Shown piece after piece: positions 1 through 10,300 of a stretch of 64,000 nt of DNA; position 1 is the stretch's first letter; each line of letters starts with the position of its first letter. The position numbers and the translations under genes were made by a program. The stretch is from positions 157,921-221,920 of the forward strand of contig NZ_FZOF01000010.1 of assembly GCF_900188405.1 (NCBI RefSeq), read 5' to 3'. The notes beneath the pieces were generated by a model, which searched no databases, was not told the DNA's origin, and saw only the letters and a program-made list of their open reading frames with translations. This stretch comes from Actinacidiphila glaucinigra. GTDB taxonomy: Bacteria > Actinomycetota > Actinomycetes > Streptomycetales > Streptomycetaceae.

Positions 1-683
1 GCGTCCGGCCCGCGCTCGCGGCCCCCGCCGGCGATGGCGAAGAAGGGCACGAAGGCGATGCCCCGGGCACCGCACTCCCGCAGCAGGCCGTCGCTGTCGC
101 GGGCGTCGACGCCGTAGCGGTTCTGGACGCACACCACGGGGGCGATGTCCTGCGCCTCCGCCAGGTGCTCCGGACGGACGTTGGAGAGCCCGAGGTGGCG
201 GACGAGCCCGGCGTCGCGCAGCTCAGAGAGGGCGCCGAAGTGCTCGGCGACGGAAGTGCCGCCCATGAAGCGGAGGTTGACCAGGTCGAGGTGGTCGCGG
301 CCGAGCTGCCGCAGGTTCTCCTCGACCTGGCCGCGCAGTTGGTCGGGACGGGCGGCGGTGGCCCACTCCCCGGACGCGTCCCGTGCGGGCCCCACCTTGG
401 TGGCGATGACAAGATCCCGCGGGTACGGCGCCAGCGCCGAGTTGATGAGCTCGTTGGCCGAACGCAGCCGTGAGAAGTAGAAGGCGGCGGTGTCGATGTG
501 GTCGACGCCGAGTTCGACGGCGCGGCGCAGCACGCCGATCGCGCGGTCTCGGTCGCTGGGCGTACCGAGGTGGAAGGCGGCGCTGCCGGTCAGCCGCATC
601 GCGCCGAAGCCGATCCGGTTGACCTTCATGTCGCCGAGGAGCCAGGTGCCGGCGGCGGCCGCGGAGATCCTGTCAGTGGTCAT
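1..683 (-). CDS. Aldo/keto reductase, 3' end beyond window
   Basis: NADPH-dependent oxidoreductase of the aldo/keto reductase (TIM barrel) superfamily; about 227 residues are visible and the C-terminus lies outside the window. The ATG at 683 follows an AAGGA ribosome site. Visible family blocks: N-terminal GFGAMRL strand, HIDTAAFY with the catalytic Asp and Tyr, IATKVGPARD with the catalytic Lys, and GLSNVRPEHL. The fourth tetrad position reads LVNLRF, so the usual His is replaced, as it is in the paralogue at 52268-53140, whose sequence follows the same block order. An extra few residues (FSRLRSA) sit just after the catalytic Tyr. Substrate cannot be told from sequence. Confidence 0.88.
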   Translation of the reverse strand, partial: MTTDRISAAAAGTWLLGDMKVNRIGFGAMRLTGSAAFHLGTPSDRDRAIGVLRRAVELGVDHIDTAAFYFSRLRSANELINSALAPYPRDLVIATKVGPARDASGEWATAARPDQLRGQVEENLRQLGRDHLDLVNLRFMGGTSVAEHFGALSELRDAGLVRHLGLSNVRPEHLAEAQDIAPVVCVQNRYGVDARDSDGLLRECGARGIAFVPFFAIAGGGRERGPD

Positions 684-1200
684 GGGTGACTGATTCCTTT
701 CGCCGCTCCGGAGTATCCCCCGGCGCCTGACACTGCAGGACAGCGGCGGGGTGTCCGCTGCCGTGGCCACTGCCGTGCCCATTGCCGCCCGTGAACCCCG
801 GTGCGGGACAGTGACGGCGCTTGCTGCCTCCCTTTTGGACTTGAACGATTCAGTGCGCGACGGGGAGGAACATACGCGGCGGCGTCCGCCGCGACAAGAC
901 GCCGGGCACCGGAAGCCGCTCCGCCAGCTCCTGGGGTGGATCCCCGACGTCCTGATGCCCCTTCTCCAGCCATTTGTGACGGTCCGTCGGGGACGTGACC
1001 CCACGTCCCTTGGAATGCCCGGCGGCCCTTGACGGTCTCCGCGAAGTCACCCTAGGTTGCCGCTGGCTCTAAAAACGATTCATTCGCTCTCAGGCCAGTG
1101 GCCGGGCATCGGGCTGCCCGGCAACCGCGTTCCACGGCCGCATACCGCCGGACAGCCGCCGACCGGTGGTACTCCTCCGTGCCCGGAAGGAGTTCCGAGA
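684..1200. other. Intergenic region with promoter for glycosidase operon
   Basis: No convincing gene here. It separates the divergent aldo/keto reductase and the glycosidase operon. It holds a candidate promoter (1029-1058) and two copies of AACGATTCA at 844-852 and 1074-1082. The first copy lies within TGAACGATTCA (842-852), an imperfect CG-centred palindrome of the kind bound by LacI-family sugar repressors. The short reading frames in this stretch have no family features. Confidence 0.5.
1029..1083 (+). promoter_or_regulatory. Candidate promoter plus LacI-like operator of glycosidase operon
   Basis: TTGACG at 1029-1034, an 18-bp spacer and TAGGTT at 1053-1058 resemble a housekeeping sigma promoter. 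AAAACGATTCAT at 1072-1083 would lie at or just after the transcription start and repeats the core AACGATTCA seen at 844-852. Repression by a LacI-family protein is inferred; no LacI gene is in the window. Confidence 0.4.
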
Positions 1201-3798
1201 ATGTCCGCACCACACCCCTCCCAGCCGTCCCGCAGGAATGTGCTGACCGCCGGCGCCGCCGCGGCCGCGACCCTGTCGGTGGCGGCCCAGGCCGTCCAGG
1301 CGGTCCCCGCCGCCGCCGCGCCGAGTGCCCCCGAGCCGCCGGTCGCCGACCGGAGCGGGCCGGCGCCCGCCGCGCGTCCGAGGCTCGCCCCGCTGCCGCT
1401 GTCCGCGGTACGCCTGCTGGCGAGCCCCTTCCTCGACAACATGCGTCGCACCAGCGCCTATCTGCGCTTCGTCGACGTCGACCGGCTCCTGCACACCTTC
1501 CGCCGCAACGTCGGACTGCCCTCGTCCGCCGAGCCCTGCGGCGGCTGGGAGGCCCCCGACGTCCAGCTGCGCGGCCACACCACCGGGCACCTGCTGTCCG
1601 CGCTCGCCCAGGCCCACGCCGGCACCGGCGAACAGGTCTATGCCGACAAGGCCCGCGTCCTCGTCGCCGCGCTCGCCGAGTGCCAGGCCGCCTCGCCCGG
1701 CGCCGGGTTCCACGACGGATACCTGTCCGCCTTCCCCGAGTCCGTCTTCGACAGCCTGGAGGCGGGCGGCAAGCCCTGGGCGCCGTACTACACCCTGCAC
1801 AAGATCATGGCCGGGCTGCTCGACCAGTACACCCTCAGCGGCGACGAGCAGGCCATGACCGTGCTCCTGGGGATGGCCGCCTGGGCGGACGCGCGCACCG
1901 CGCCGCTGCCGTACGAGCGCATGCAGTCCGTGCTCAAGGTGGAGTTCGGCGGGATGAACGACGTCCTGACCCGGCTCCACCTCCTCAGCGGCGACCCCGC
2001 GCACCTGCGCACCGCCCGCCGCTTCGACCACGAGGAGCTCTACGCGCCGCTCGCCGCCGGACGCGACGAACTCGCCGGCCGCCACGCCAACACCGAGATC
2101 GCCAAGATCGTCGGCGCGCCGTACAGCTACGAGGCCACCGGGGACCGCCGCTACCTCGACATCGCGCGCACCTTCTGGCGCACGGTCGTGGAGCACCACA
2201 CGTACGCCATCGGCGGCAACTCCAACCTGGAGTTCTTCGGGCCCCCGGACGAGATCGTGAGCCGTCTGTCGGAGAACACCTGCGAGAACTGCAACAGCTA
2301 CAACATGCTCAAGCTCGGCCGGCAGCTGTTCCTGCACGAACCGTCGCGCACCGCCTACATGGACCACTACGAGTGGACCCTGTACAACCAGATGCTCGGC
2401 GAGCAGGACCCCGACTCCGAGCACGGCTTCGTCACCTACTACACCGGGCTGTGGGCCGGTTCGCACCGGCAGCCCAAGGGCGGGCTGGGGGCGGCACCCG
2501 GCAGCTACAGCGGTGACTACGACAACTTCTCCTGCGACCACGGCACCGGCCTGGAGACCCACACCAAGTTCGCCGACACCATCTACTTCCGGTCCGCCGA
2601 CGCGCTCTACGTCAACCTCTTCATCCCCTCCGAGGCGGACTGGCGGCCCCATGGGGCGACGGGCAAGGTGACGATCCGTCAGCACGCCGTCTCCGCGGAC
2701 ACCGTGCGGATCACCGTCGCCGAGGGCGGCGGCCGCTTCGCGCTCAAGGTCCGGATACCGGGCTGGCTGGCGGACGGCCCGGGACGGCCCCGGGTCCGCG
2801 TGGCCGGACACCCCTACACCGGCCGCGTCGAGCCCGGCAGCCACCTCACCCTCGACCGGCGCTGGCGGGCCGGGGACACCGTCGAACTCACCCTGCCCCG
2901 CGAACCCGTGTGGCGCCCCGCGCCCGACAACCCGCAGGTGCGCTCGGTGTCGTACGGGCCGCTCGTGCTGGCCGGCACGCACGGTTCGGCGGAACTGACG
3001 ACGATCCCGGAGATCCGGCCGGAAACCCTGCGCCCCGTGCGCGGCGCCGACGGCGTGTTCACCGCCGAGGCGGACGGCGGCGCGATCACCCTCAAGCCGT
3101 TCCACCAGGTCCACCACGAGAACTACAGCGTCTACTGGGCCGTCGCCCCCCGCCCCGGCCGCGAAGGCGACGTGGCCCGCTACCCCCTCGACGAGGGCGC
3201 CGGGAGCACCTCCTCCGACACCACGCGCACGTTCGCCCCCGCCGCGCTCACCGCGGGTGCCTCCTGGACCGCGGACGGACCGGGCGGCCGGGCCGCCGTC
3301 GCCCTCGACGGGGCCGGGGGCCATGTCGCACTGGCCCCTGCGCTGCCCGCCGGGCTGTCCGAACTGACCGTCAGCATGTGGGTGCGGGTGGACGTCCTGG
3401 TCAACTCCGCCCGCGTCTTCGACCTCGGCTACCACAAGGACACCTACCTGTTCCTCACCCCGCGCACCGGCGCGGGACGCGCCCGGGCGGCCCTGAAGAT
3501 CGCCGGCATGGAGGCCGAGGACGTCGTCGACGCCGCCGGCCCGCTGCCCGCCGGCCGCTGGGCGCACGTCGCGCTCACCCTCGGCGACCGCACCGGCGTC
3601 CTCTACGTCGACGGCGCCGAGGCCGGCCGCAACCCCGCGATGGCCGCGAGCCCGCTGCTGCTCGGCACGACCACGCACAACTACCTCGGCCGCTCGCAGA
3701 ACCCCACGCACCCCTACCTCACCGGTGCGGTCGCCGGCTTCCGGCTGCACAACCGCGCCCTCGCGCCCGCCGACGTCGCCGCCCTCGCGACCCCCTGA
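1201..3798 (+). CDS. Exported beta-L-arabinofuranosidase-like glycosidase (GH127/146, DUF1680) with LamG domain
   Basis: Predicted secreted retaining glycosidase releasing L-arabinofuranose. The start at 1201 is preceded by GGAAGGAG. Residues 1-40 form a Tat-type signal (RRNVLTAG, then an Ala-rich stretch). The DUF1680 alpha/alpha barrel covers about 60-560; ENTCENCNSYNMLKLG near 360 contains the cysteines expected to bind Zn and act as nucleophile in this clan. Residues about 655-865 form a concanavalin/LamG-type sandwich (YPLDEGAG, LDGAGGHVAL, YLGRSQN), likely for polysaccharide binding. First gene of a three-glycosidase operon (89-bp gap to the next). The signature resembles GH146 somewhat more than GH127; the exact CAZy family is unproved. 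Confidence 0.9.
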   Translation: MSAPHPSQPSRRNVLTAGAAAAATLSVAAQAVQAVPAAAAPSAPEPPVADRSGPAPAARPRLAPLPLSAVRLLASPFLDNMRRTSAYLRFVDVDRLLHTFRRNVGLPSSAEPCGGWEAPDVQLRGHTTGHLLSALAQAHAGTGEQVYADKARVLVAALAECQAASPGAGFHDGYLSAFPESVFDSLEAGGKPWAPYYTLHKIMAGLLDQYTLSGDEQAMTVLLGMAAWADARTAPLPYERMQSVLKVEFGGMNDVLTRLHLLSGDPAHLRTARRFDHEELYAPLAAGRDELAGRHANTEIAKIVGAPYSYEATGDRRYLDIARTFWRTVVEHHTYAIGGNSNLEFFGPPDEIVSRLSENTCENCNSYNMLKLGRQLFLHEPSRTAYMDHYEWTLYNQMLGEQDPDSEHGFVTYYTGLWAGSHRQPKGGLGAAPGSYSGDYDNFSCDHGTGLETHTKFADTIYFRSADALYVNLFIPSEADWRPHGATGKVTIRQHAVSADTVRITVAEGGGRFALKVRIPGWLADGPGRPRVRVAGHPYTGRVEPGSHLTLDRRWRAGDTVELTLPREPVWRPAPDNPQVRSVSYGPLVLAGTHGSAELTTIPEIRPETLRPVRGADGVFTAEADGGAITLKPFHQVHHENYSVYWAVAPRPGREGDVARYPLDEGAGSTSSDTTRTFAPAALTAGASWTADGPGGRAAVALDGAGGHVALAPALPAGLSELTVSMWVRVDVLVNSARVFDLGYHKDTYLFLTPRTGAGRARAALKIAGMEAEDVVDAAGPLPAGRWAHVALTLGDRTGVLYVDGAEAGRNPAMAASPLLLGTTTHNYLGRSQNPTHPYLTGAVAGFRLHNRALAPADVAALATP

Positions 3799-3887
3799 CA
3801 CGGCCGACGAGAGCGCCAGGGCCCGACCTCCCGCCCTCCCCCCCCGCCCTCCCGCCTTCCCCCGCCCTCACCTCACGGAGTACCGCC

Positions 3888-6800
3888 ATGCCTGAATTCC
3901 CCCTGTCCAGACGCCGTTTCGTGGCCGCCGCGGGAGTGACCGGAGCCGCGCTGGCGTCCGGCCTGCCCCTCCCCGCGTACGCCGCGCAGCAGCACCACGG
4001 CGCGGCGGAGGCGACCTGGTCGCCCGCACGCTTCGCCGACCCCGCCAAGGACAGCCGCCCGACGGTCTACTGGTACTGGAACGGCCCCGTCACCCCGGAG
4101 CTCGTCGACACCCAGATGGCCGACCTGCGGGACAAGGGGATGTACGAGGTCGTCCTCTTCCCCTTCGACAACGCGGAGATGCAGCCGGTCTTCTTCACCG
4201 AGGAATGGTTCGCGATCGTCGGTCACGTCCTGGAGACCGCCGAGAAGACCGGCATGCGTGTGTGGATCTTCAACGACGACCACTTCCCCAGCGGCCGCTC
4301 CGGCGAGTACATCGTCAAGGGTGGCCAGGTCGGCTCACGCACCTACCCGCCCCGCCCCGACCTGCGGCTGAAGGCCCTGTGGCGGTCCAGCACCGTCGTC
4401 TCCGGCCCCGCCACCGTGGACCTGCGCACCACCACGGGCGTCGGCGTGGACACCACCTCGCTGGTCGCCGACGCGGCCGTCCTGGGCGGCGCCGCCGTGC
4501 TGCGCGGAGGAGAGGAGTGGCACGACTACACCGTCACCGGCAGCGCCCGCGCCGACCAGGTGGCCGCCGGACTCGTCGTACGGGCCGCCGCCGACGGAGG
4601 CGCGGGCTACGCCGTCGAGTTCGACCAGACCGGCGTCGTCACCGTCTCGCTCCTCGCGAAGGACCGCGACCCCGTCGAACTCGCCCGCTCCACCCGCACC
4701 GACGGCTTCAACAAGACCAAGTTCCACACCCTCGCCGTCACCGTCAGCGGCTCCACCCTGACCGTGACCCTCGACGGCAAGGCCAAGGGCACCGTCACCG
4801 ACACCACGCACCCCGCCGGGGGCGTCGGCGTCCGCGCCACCGGGACGCAGCGCGCCCTGTGGGCGAGCCTGGTCGTGACCGCCGCCGACGGCACCGCCCT
4901 CCACACCAGGACGGCCTTCGACGACCCCGCCGCCGCAGGCGACTTCCCGGCCCGGATCGCGCCCGCCGGCGCCGCGGCACCCGTCGCGGCCGCCGCCCGC
5001 CCTGTCGGTGCCACCTCCGGCGACCAGCTCGTCGAACTCACCGGGGAACTCGGCGACGGCGGCACCTGGCGCGTCCCCGAGGGCGACTGGCTGATCGACG
5101 TGTTCGGCGGCACCCCGCTGGTCGACGACTCCCAGGGTTACAGCCGCAGTTACGTCGACCTCCTCGACGACGAGCCGGTCGAGCTCTTCCTCGACATCGT
5201 GCCCGGCGAGTACCACCGCAGGTTCGCCCGCTACTTCGGCAACGTCATCCCCGGCTTCTGGGACGACGAGCCGTTCTTCGCCTCCGCCGAGGCCCACTTC
5301 AAGCGCCTCCCGTGGTCGCCCACCCTGGCCGCCGCCCTGCGCAGGACGGGCACCGAGCCCGGCACGGCCTACGCGACGGCCTTCGACGACCTCGGCCGCA
5401 CCGGCCGTATCACCCGGGGCCGCTACTGGCAGGCCGTCTCGGACCGCTTCGCCGGCTACTTCCGCAAGCAGTCACAGTGGTACGAGAAGCGCGGCGTCGC
5501 GCTCATCACCAACCCGCTGTACGACGAGACCTCGCCCTCCAAGCGGATCGTCTCCACCGGCGACCTGCACAAGGTCCACCAGTGGGCGCAGGTGCCCGGC
5601 GGCGACATCATCACCGCCGAGTACGTGGCCGGACAGCCCACCATGATCCCCCGCAACCCGGTGAGCGTCGCCCACCAGATGGGCCGCGACCGGGCGCTGC
5701 TGGAGTGCTTCGGCAACATGGGCTGGCAGGTCGCCCCGGACTTCGTGCGCGCCCTGGTCGGCGCGAACGCCGCCCGCGGCGTCAACCTCACCGTGCTGCA
5801 CGCCCTGTGGACCGACGAGCAGCGCGTCTTCTTCCCGCCGCCGTTCGGCCCGCGCGCGCCCTGGTGGTGGGCGATGGAGCCGATCGCCGACTGGATCGGC
5901 CGCGTCATGGAGGTCGCCCGCGGCACCTCCGGCGCCCGCACCGCCCTGATCCAGCCGCAGCGCGCCGCCGAGCAGTGGGGCGGCACCACCCGGCAGGGCG
6001 AGGTCGACGGCGCCTTCACCGACGCCGCGTACGCGCTGGAGAGCGCGCAGGTCGACTTCGACCTCGTCCACGAGGGCGCCCTGTCCGGGGACCCGGAACT
6101 GCTCGCCCACGCCCGCGTCCACCAGGGACGGCTCGTCGTCGGCGAGGCGGGCTACGACCTCGCCGTCCTCCCCGTCACCCCGACCCTCGACGCCGCCGCA
6201 GTCGCGCGCCTCGACGCCTTCGCCCGGCAGGGTGGCACCGTCGTCGCCGTCGGCACCCTTCCCCAGGAGGACGCCGACGGCCGCGACCGCACCCTGGAGC
6301 GGGCACTGACCGCCCTCTTCGGCGACGCCGTCCCGGGCAGCCGCCGCGTCGGCGCGGGAACCGCCGTCCGCGTCGCCGGCACCGCCGACCTCGGGGACGC
6401 CGCGCGGGACGCAGGAGTCGCCGCGGCCGTCCTCGAACCGCAGGCGCCGGCCGTACGCGTGCTGCGCACCACCCGCGGCAAGGACGTCGCGTTCCTCCTC
6501 AACAACGAGAGCGCCGCGCCGGTCGACACCGTGGCCGTGCTCCCCGCCGACGGCGTCCCCGAACTCTGGGACCCCGTCACCGGCACCGTGCGCCCCGCGC
6601 CCGTCCACCGGCAGCAGAAGCACGGCGGCGTCCGCCTGCCGCTGCGGCTCGCCCCGTACGAGACCCTCGCCGTCGTGGTCCGCGCCGGCGGCAAGGCCCG
6701 GCCGCACCTCACCGACAGCACCCTGCCCGCCGCGTCCATCGCCTCCGTCACCGCCACCGGACAGACCCTGCGCGTCACCGCCGTCCTCGACGCCCCCGGC

Positions 6801-7289
6801 GACCACGTCCTCACCGGCACCGACGGCGGCCGCACCTACCGGGGCACGGTGAGCGTCACCGACCCGCTCGCGCCCGTCCCCGTGGCCGGCGACTGGACGC
6901 TCACCCTGCAGCGCGCCGGGGCCACCCCCGTCACCGGCCCGCTCGGCAGCTGGACCGCCGTGGAACCGCTGTTCTCCGGCAGCGGCGTCTACACCACCGA
7001 ACTCGTCCTGGACGCCGGCACCCTCGACGGCCGCGGATTCCGCCTCGACCTCGGCCAGGTCAGGGAGGTCGCCCAGGTCACCGTCAACGGCACCGAGCTG
7101 CCCCCGCTGCTGTGGACCCCGTACACCGCCGATGTGACGGACCTGCTGCGCGCGGGCCGCAACACCCTGACGGTGCGGGTGTCCAACACCCTCTCGAACG
7201 AGCGCAACAAGCCCCTGCCGTCCGGCCTCCTCGGCCCGGTGACCCTGCGGCCGTACCGCGAGGTCACCGCCACCCTGCGCCGGATCTGA
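3888..7289 (+). CDS. Exported alpha-L-rhamnosidase-like glycosidase (GH106 type)
   Basis: Large secreted glycosidase (1133 aa) of the GH106 type, predicted to remove terminal alpha-L-rhamnose from pectic or arabinogalactan side chains. The ATG at 3888 follows CACGGAG; earlier in-frame starts lie inside the upstream gene and are rejected. SRRRFVAAAG is a strong Tat twin-arginine signal ending near residue 33. The barrel begins with PTVYWYWNGPVTPE; NDDHFPSGRSGEYI near residue 130 and GNVIPGFWDDEPFF near 450 are recognisable catalytic-domain blocks. Residues about 207-330 are an inserted beta-sandwich (LamG or 3-keto-glycoside-hydrolase-like). The C-terminus (about 1000-1133) is a galactose-binding-like jelly roll (VTVNGTELPPLLWTPY). 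Middle gene of the operon. Confidence 0.88.
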   Translation: MPEFPLSRRRFVAAAGVTGAALASGLPLPAYAAQQHHGAAEATWSPARFADPAKDSRPTVYWYWNGPVTPELVDTQMADLRDKGMYEVVLFPFDNAEMQPVFFTEEWFAIVGHVLETAEKTGMRVWIFNDDHFPSGRSGEYIVKGGQVGSRTYPPRPDLRLKALWRSSTVVSGPATVDLRTTTGVGVDTTSLVADAAVLGGAAVLRGGEEWHDYTVTGSARADQVAAGLVVRAAADGGAGYAVEFDQTGVVTVSLLAKDRDPVELARSTRTDGFNKTKFHTLAVTVSGSTLTVTLDGKAKGTVTDTTHPAGGVGVRATGTQRALWASLVVTAADGTALHTRTAFDDPAAAGDFPARIAPAGAAAPVAAAARPVGATSGDQLVELTGELGDGGTWRVPEGDWLIDVFGGTPLVDDSQGYSRSYVDLLDDEPVELFLDIVPGEYHRRFARYFGNVIPGFWDDEPFFASAEAHFKRLPWSPTLAAALRRTGTEPGTAYATAFDDLGRTGRITRGRYWQAVSDRFAGYFRKQSQWYEKRGVALITNPLYDETSPSKRIVSTGDLHKVHQWAQVPGGDIITAEYVAGQPTMIPRNPVSVAHQMGRDRALLECFGNMGWQVAPDFVRALVGANAARGVNLTVLHALWTDEQRVFFPPPFGPRAPWWWAMEPIADWIGRVMEVARGTSGARTALIQPQRAAEQWGGTTRQGEVDGAFTDAAYALESAQVDFDLVHEGALSGDPELLAHARVHQGRLVVGEAGYDLAVLPVTPTLDAAAVARLDAFARQGGTVVAVGTLPQEDADGRDRTLERALTALFGDAVPGSRRVGAGTAVRVAGTADLGDAARDAGVAAAVLEPQAPAVRVLRTTRGKDVAFLLNNESAAPVDTVAVLPADGVPELWDPVTGTVRPAPVHRQQKHGGVRLPLRLAPYETLAVVVRAGGKARPHLTDSTLPAASIASVTATGQTLRVTAVLDAPGDHVLTGTDGGRTYRGTVSVTDPLAPVPVAGDWTLTLQRAGATPVTGPLGSWTAVEPLFSGSGVYTTELVLDAGTLDGRGFRLDLGQVREVAQVTVNGTELPPLLWTPYTADVTDLLRAGRNTLTVRVSNTLSNERNKPLPSGLLGPVTLRPYREVTATLRRI

Positions 7290-7356
7290 CGTGCCGTCCA
7301 CCGCGGCGCCCGACCCGCAGCACCCGCCCATCGAACCGCCGTCAAGGAGCACCCGC

Positions 7357-10300
7357 ATGCCCCGACCCCCGCGCAGAGGAGTCCGGCGCAGCCCGGCCCT
7401 CGCCGTCGCGACCGGTCTCACCGCGCTCGTCACGATCCTGCCCACCGCCGTCACCGCGGAGGCCGGCGCCCCCGCGTCGCTGACCGCGACCACCCTGCGC
7501 ACCCAGAAGCTCAGCCAGGCCCTCGGCATCGACGACACCACCCCCGAACTGAGCTGGGCCCTCACCGGCCGCTCCGCGGGGCTCGTCCAGACCGCCTACC
7601 GGGTCCAGGCCGCGACCTCGCCCACCAGGCTCCGGCAGGGCCGCCCCGACCTGTGGGACTCCGGCAAGGTCGGTTCCGACGTCCCGCGGACCGTCTACGC
7701 GGGCAAGGAACTCGGCTCCCGCACCCGCGTCTACTGGCGCGTCATGCTCTGGTCCGCCACGGGCTCGCACGGCGCGGGCCACGCCGCCGACTGGAGCGCG
7801 CCCGCGTCCTTCGAGACCGGCCTCACCAAGAGCGGCGACTGGCAGGCCGACTGGATCACCAACGCCGACTGGCAGCTCGGCAAGCGCCAGATCACCCCCG
7901 TGGTCGTCAAACTGCCCCGTACCACCGCCCGTTACCTCCGCCTCGACGTCACCCGCCTCGGCCTGCCCCTGCAGGAGAACTTCCCCGACCGCACCTGGCG
8001 CCTGCAGCTCGGCGAGATCGACGTGCGCGACGATGCCTCCGGCACGACCGGCCTCGCCAAGGGCGCCGCCGTCACCGCCTCGGAGTCCAACACCCTCCGC
8101 AAGACCTGGGAGCCGGCCCTCGCCGTGGACGGGCTGCCCAACAGCGCCCTCCAGACCGCCGCCGGCTATTCCAGCGCCGCGCACACCGGGCCGGACGTCG
8201 CACAGCAGCCCGTGACGCTCACCCTCGACCTGAAGTCCGCGAAGACCTTCGACGAGGTCGCCCTCTACCCCCGCGCCGACGTCCTCACCGACGACGGCCG
8301 CGTCCCCGGCTTCCCCACCGACTACACCCTCGCCACCGCCGACACCCCCACCGGGCCCTTCACCCAGGCCGCCGCCGTCACCGGGCAGCAGCCGCCGAAG
8401 CCCTGGCTGCCGTCCGGACTGCCGCTGTTCACCAAGGACTTCGCCCTGCCGAAGCACGTGCGCAGCGCCCGCCTGTACGTCTCGGGCCTCGGCATCTACG
8501 ACGCCACCATCAACGGCAGGCAGGTCGGCGACGCCGTCCTCGAACCCGCCAACACCACCTTCACCAAGCGCGTCCAGTACGCCACCTACGACGTCACCGA
8601 CCTGCTGCGCACCGGCGGCAACACCGTCGGCGTCTCCCTCGGCAACGGCATCTCCAACGTCGTCAGCACCGCGGACCGCTACCGCAAGCTCTACGGAAAC
8701 ATCAGCGACCCCAAGCTGATCGCCCAGCTGGAGGTCACGCTCGCCGACGGCACCGTCCGCCGTATCGGCAGCGGCGACGACTGGCGCACCACGCTCGGCC
8801 CCACCACCTCCTCCAACTGGTACGGCGGCGAGGACTACGACGCGCGCCGCGCCGTCCCGCACTGGGACGAGCCCCGCGGCAGCCGCGCCGGCTGGGACGA
8901 GGCCGTCACCGTCGCCGGCCCCGGCACCGCCGACGCGCCCGCCACGCTCAGCGCCCGTGAGACCGAACCGATCCGGGTCGTGGAGACCCTCACCGGCAAG
9001 GAGGTGCCCGGCGCCGAGGGCAGCCGCGTCTTCGACCTGGGCAGGAACATCGCCGGCTGGCCCGAGGTCACGGTGACGGCACCCGCCGGCACCACCGTCC
9101 GCATCCTGCCCGCCGAGAGCCTGAAGGACGGTCACGCCTTCCAGTCCATCAGCAACGTCGGCGGGCCCCTGTGGGACAGCTACACCACCGGCGGCTCCGG
9201 AGCCGAGACCTGGCACCCCGAGTACGGCTACCACGGCTTCCGCTACCTGGAGCTCAAGGGCCTGCCCGCCGGGGCCACGGTGACCGTCCGCGGCAAGGTC
9301 CTGCACACCGACAACACCTCGGCCGGTGACTTCACCAGCTCCGACGACCTCGTCAACGGCATCCACTCCATCATCCGCCGCTCCATCGAGGGCAACATGA
9401 TGAGCGTCCTCACCGACTGCCCGAGCCGCGAGAAGCTCGGCTGGCTGGAGCAGAACCAGCTCGTCTTCCCCACCCTCGCCGCGAACTACGACATGGAGTC
9501 CCAGCTCCGCAAGATCGTCCGTGACATGTCCGACGGCCAGACGCCCGAGGGCCTGATCACCTCCACCACCCCGGAGTACACGGCCCTGCCGGGCGGTTAC
9601 CGCAACGACTCCAACTGGGGCGGTGCTTTCGTCCTCGTGCCGTGGCAGCTCTACACCACGTACGGCGACGAGCAGACCCTCGCCACGTACTACCCGCAGA
9701 TGCGGAAGTACGTGACCTTCCTGGAGGAGAAGGTCTCCGGCGGCATCCTCGACTACGGCCTCGGCGACTGGTTCACCCCCGACACCACCTTCCCCCGCGC
9801 GGTGGCCGGCACCTACGGCTACTGGCGCGTCGTGGACGCGATGAGCCGCATCGCCGCACTCCAGGGCGACCAGGACGCCGCGGCCGAGTACCGGGCCAAG
9901 GCCGACGCCACCGCCAAGGCCCTCGCGGACAAGTACTACGACCCCGCGACCGGAACCTTCGGCGGCGGCGGGCACGGAGCGGAGGCCCTCGCCCTCGACA
10001 TGGGCGCCGTCCCCGCCGACCAGCGCGACCGGTTGCTCGGCCACTTCGTCGCCGGTGTCGAGGCGGCCGGGTACCACCTCAACCTGGGGGAGATCTCGCT
10101 TCCCGCCGCCTTCCGGGTGCTCTCGGAGACCGGGCACGACGACGTCGTCGGCCGGATCGCCACCCAGACCACCAGCCCCAGCTACGGCTACCAGGTGCTG
10201 CACGGCAACACCACGCTCGGCGAGAGCTGGGACGGCGGGCCCGGCCAGTCGCAGAACCACTTCATGCTCGGCGCCATCGACGCCTGGTTCACCGCTCGCC

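Noticed and set aside
1090..3801. 903-aa open frame on the minus strand opposite the first glycosidase
   Set aside because: Composition is Gly/Val/Arg-rich with no motif or ribosome site. It is the antisense shadow that high-GC coding always produces; the + strand has clear domains.
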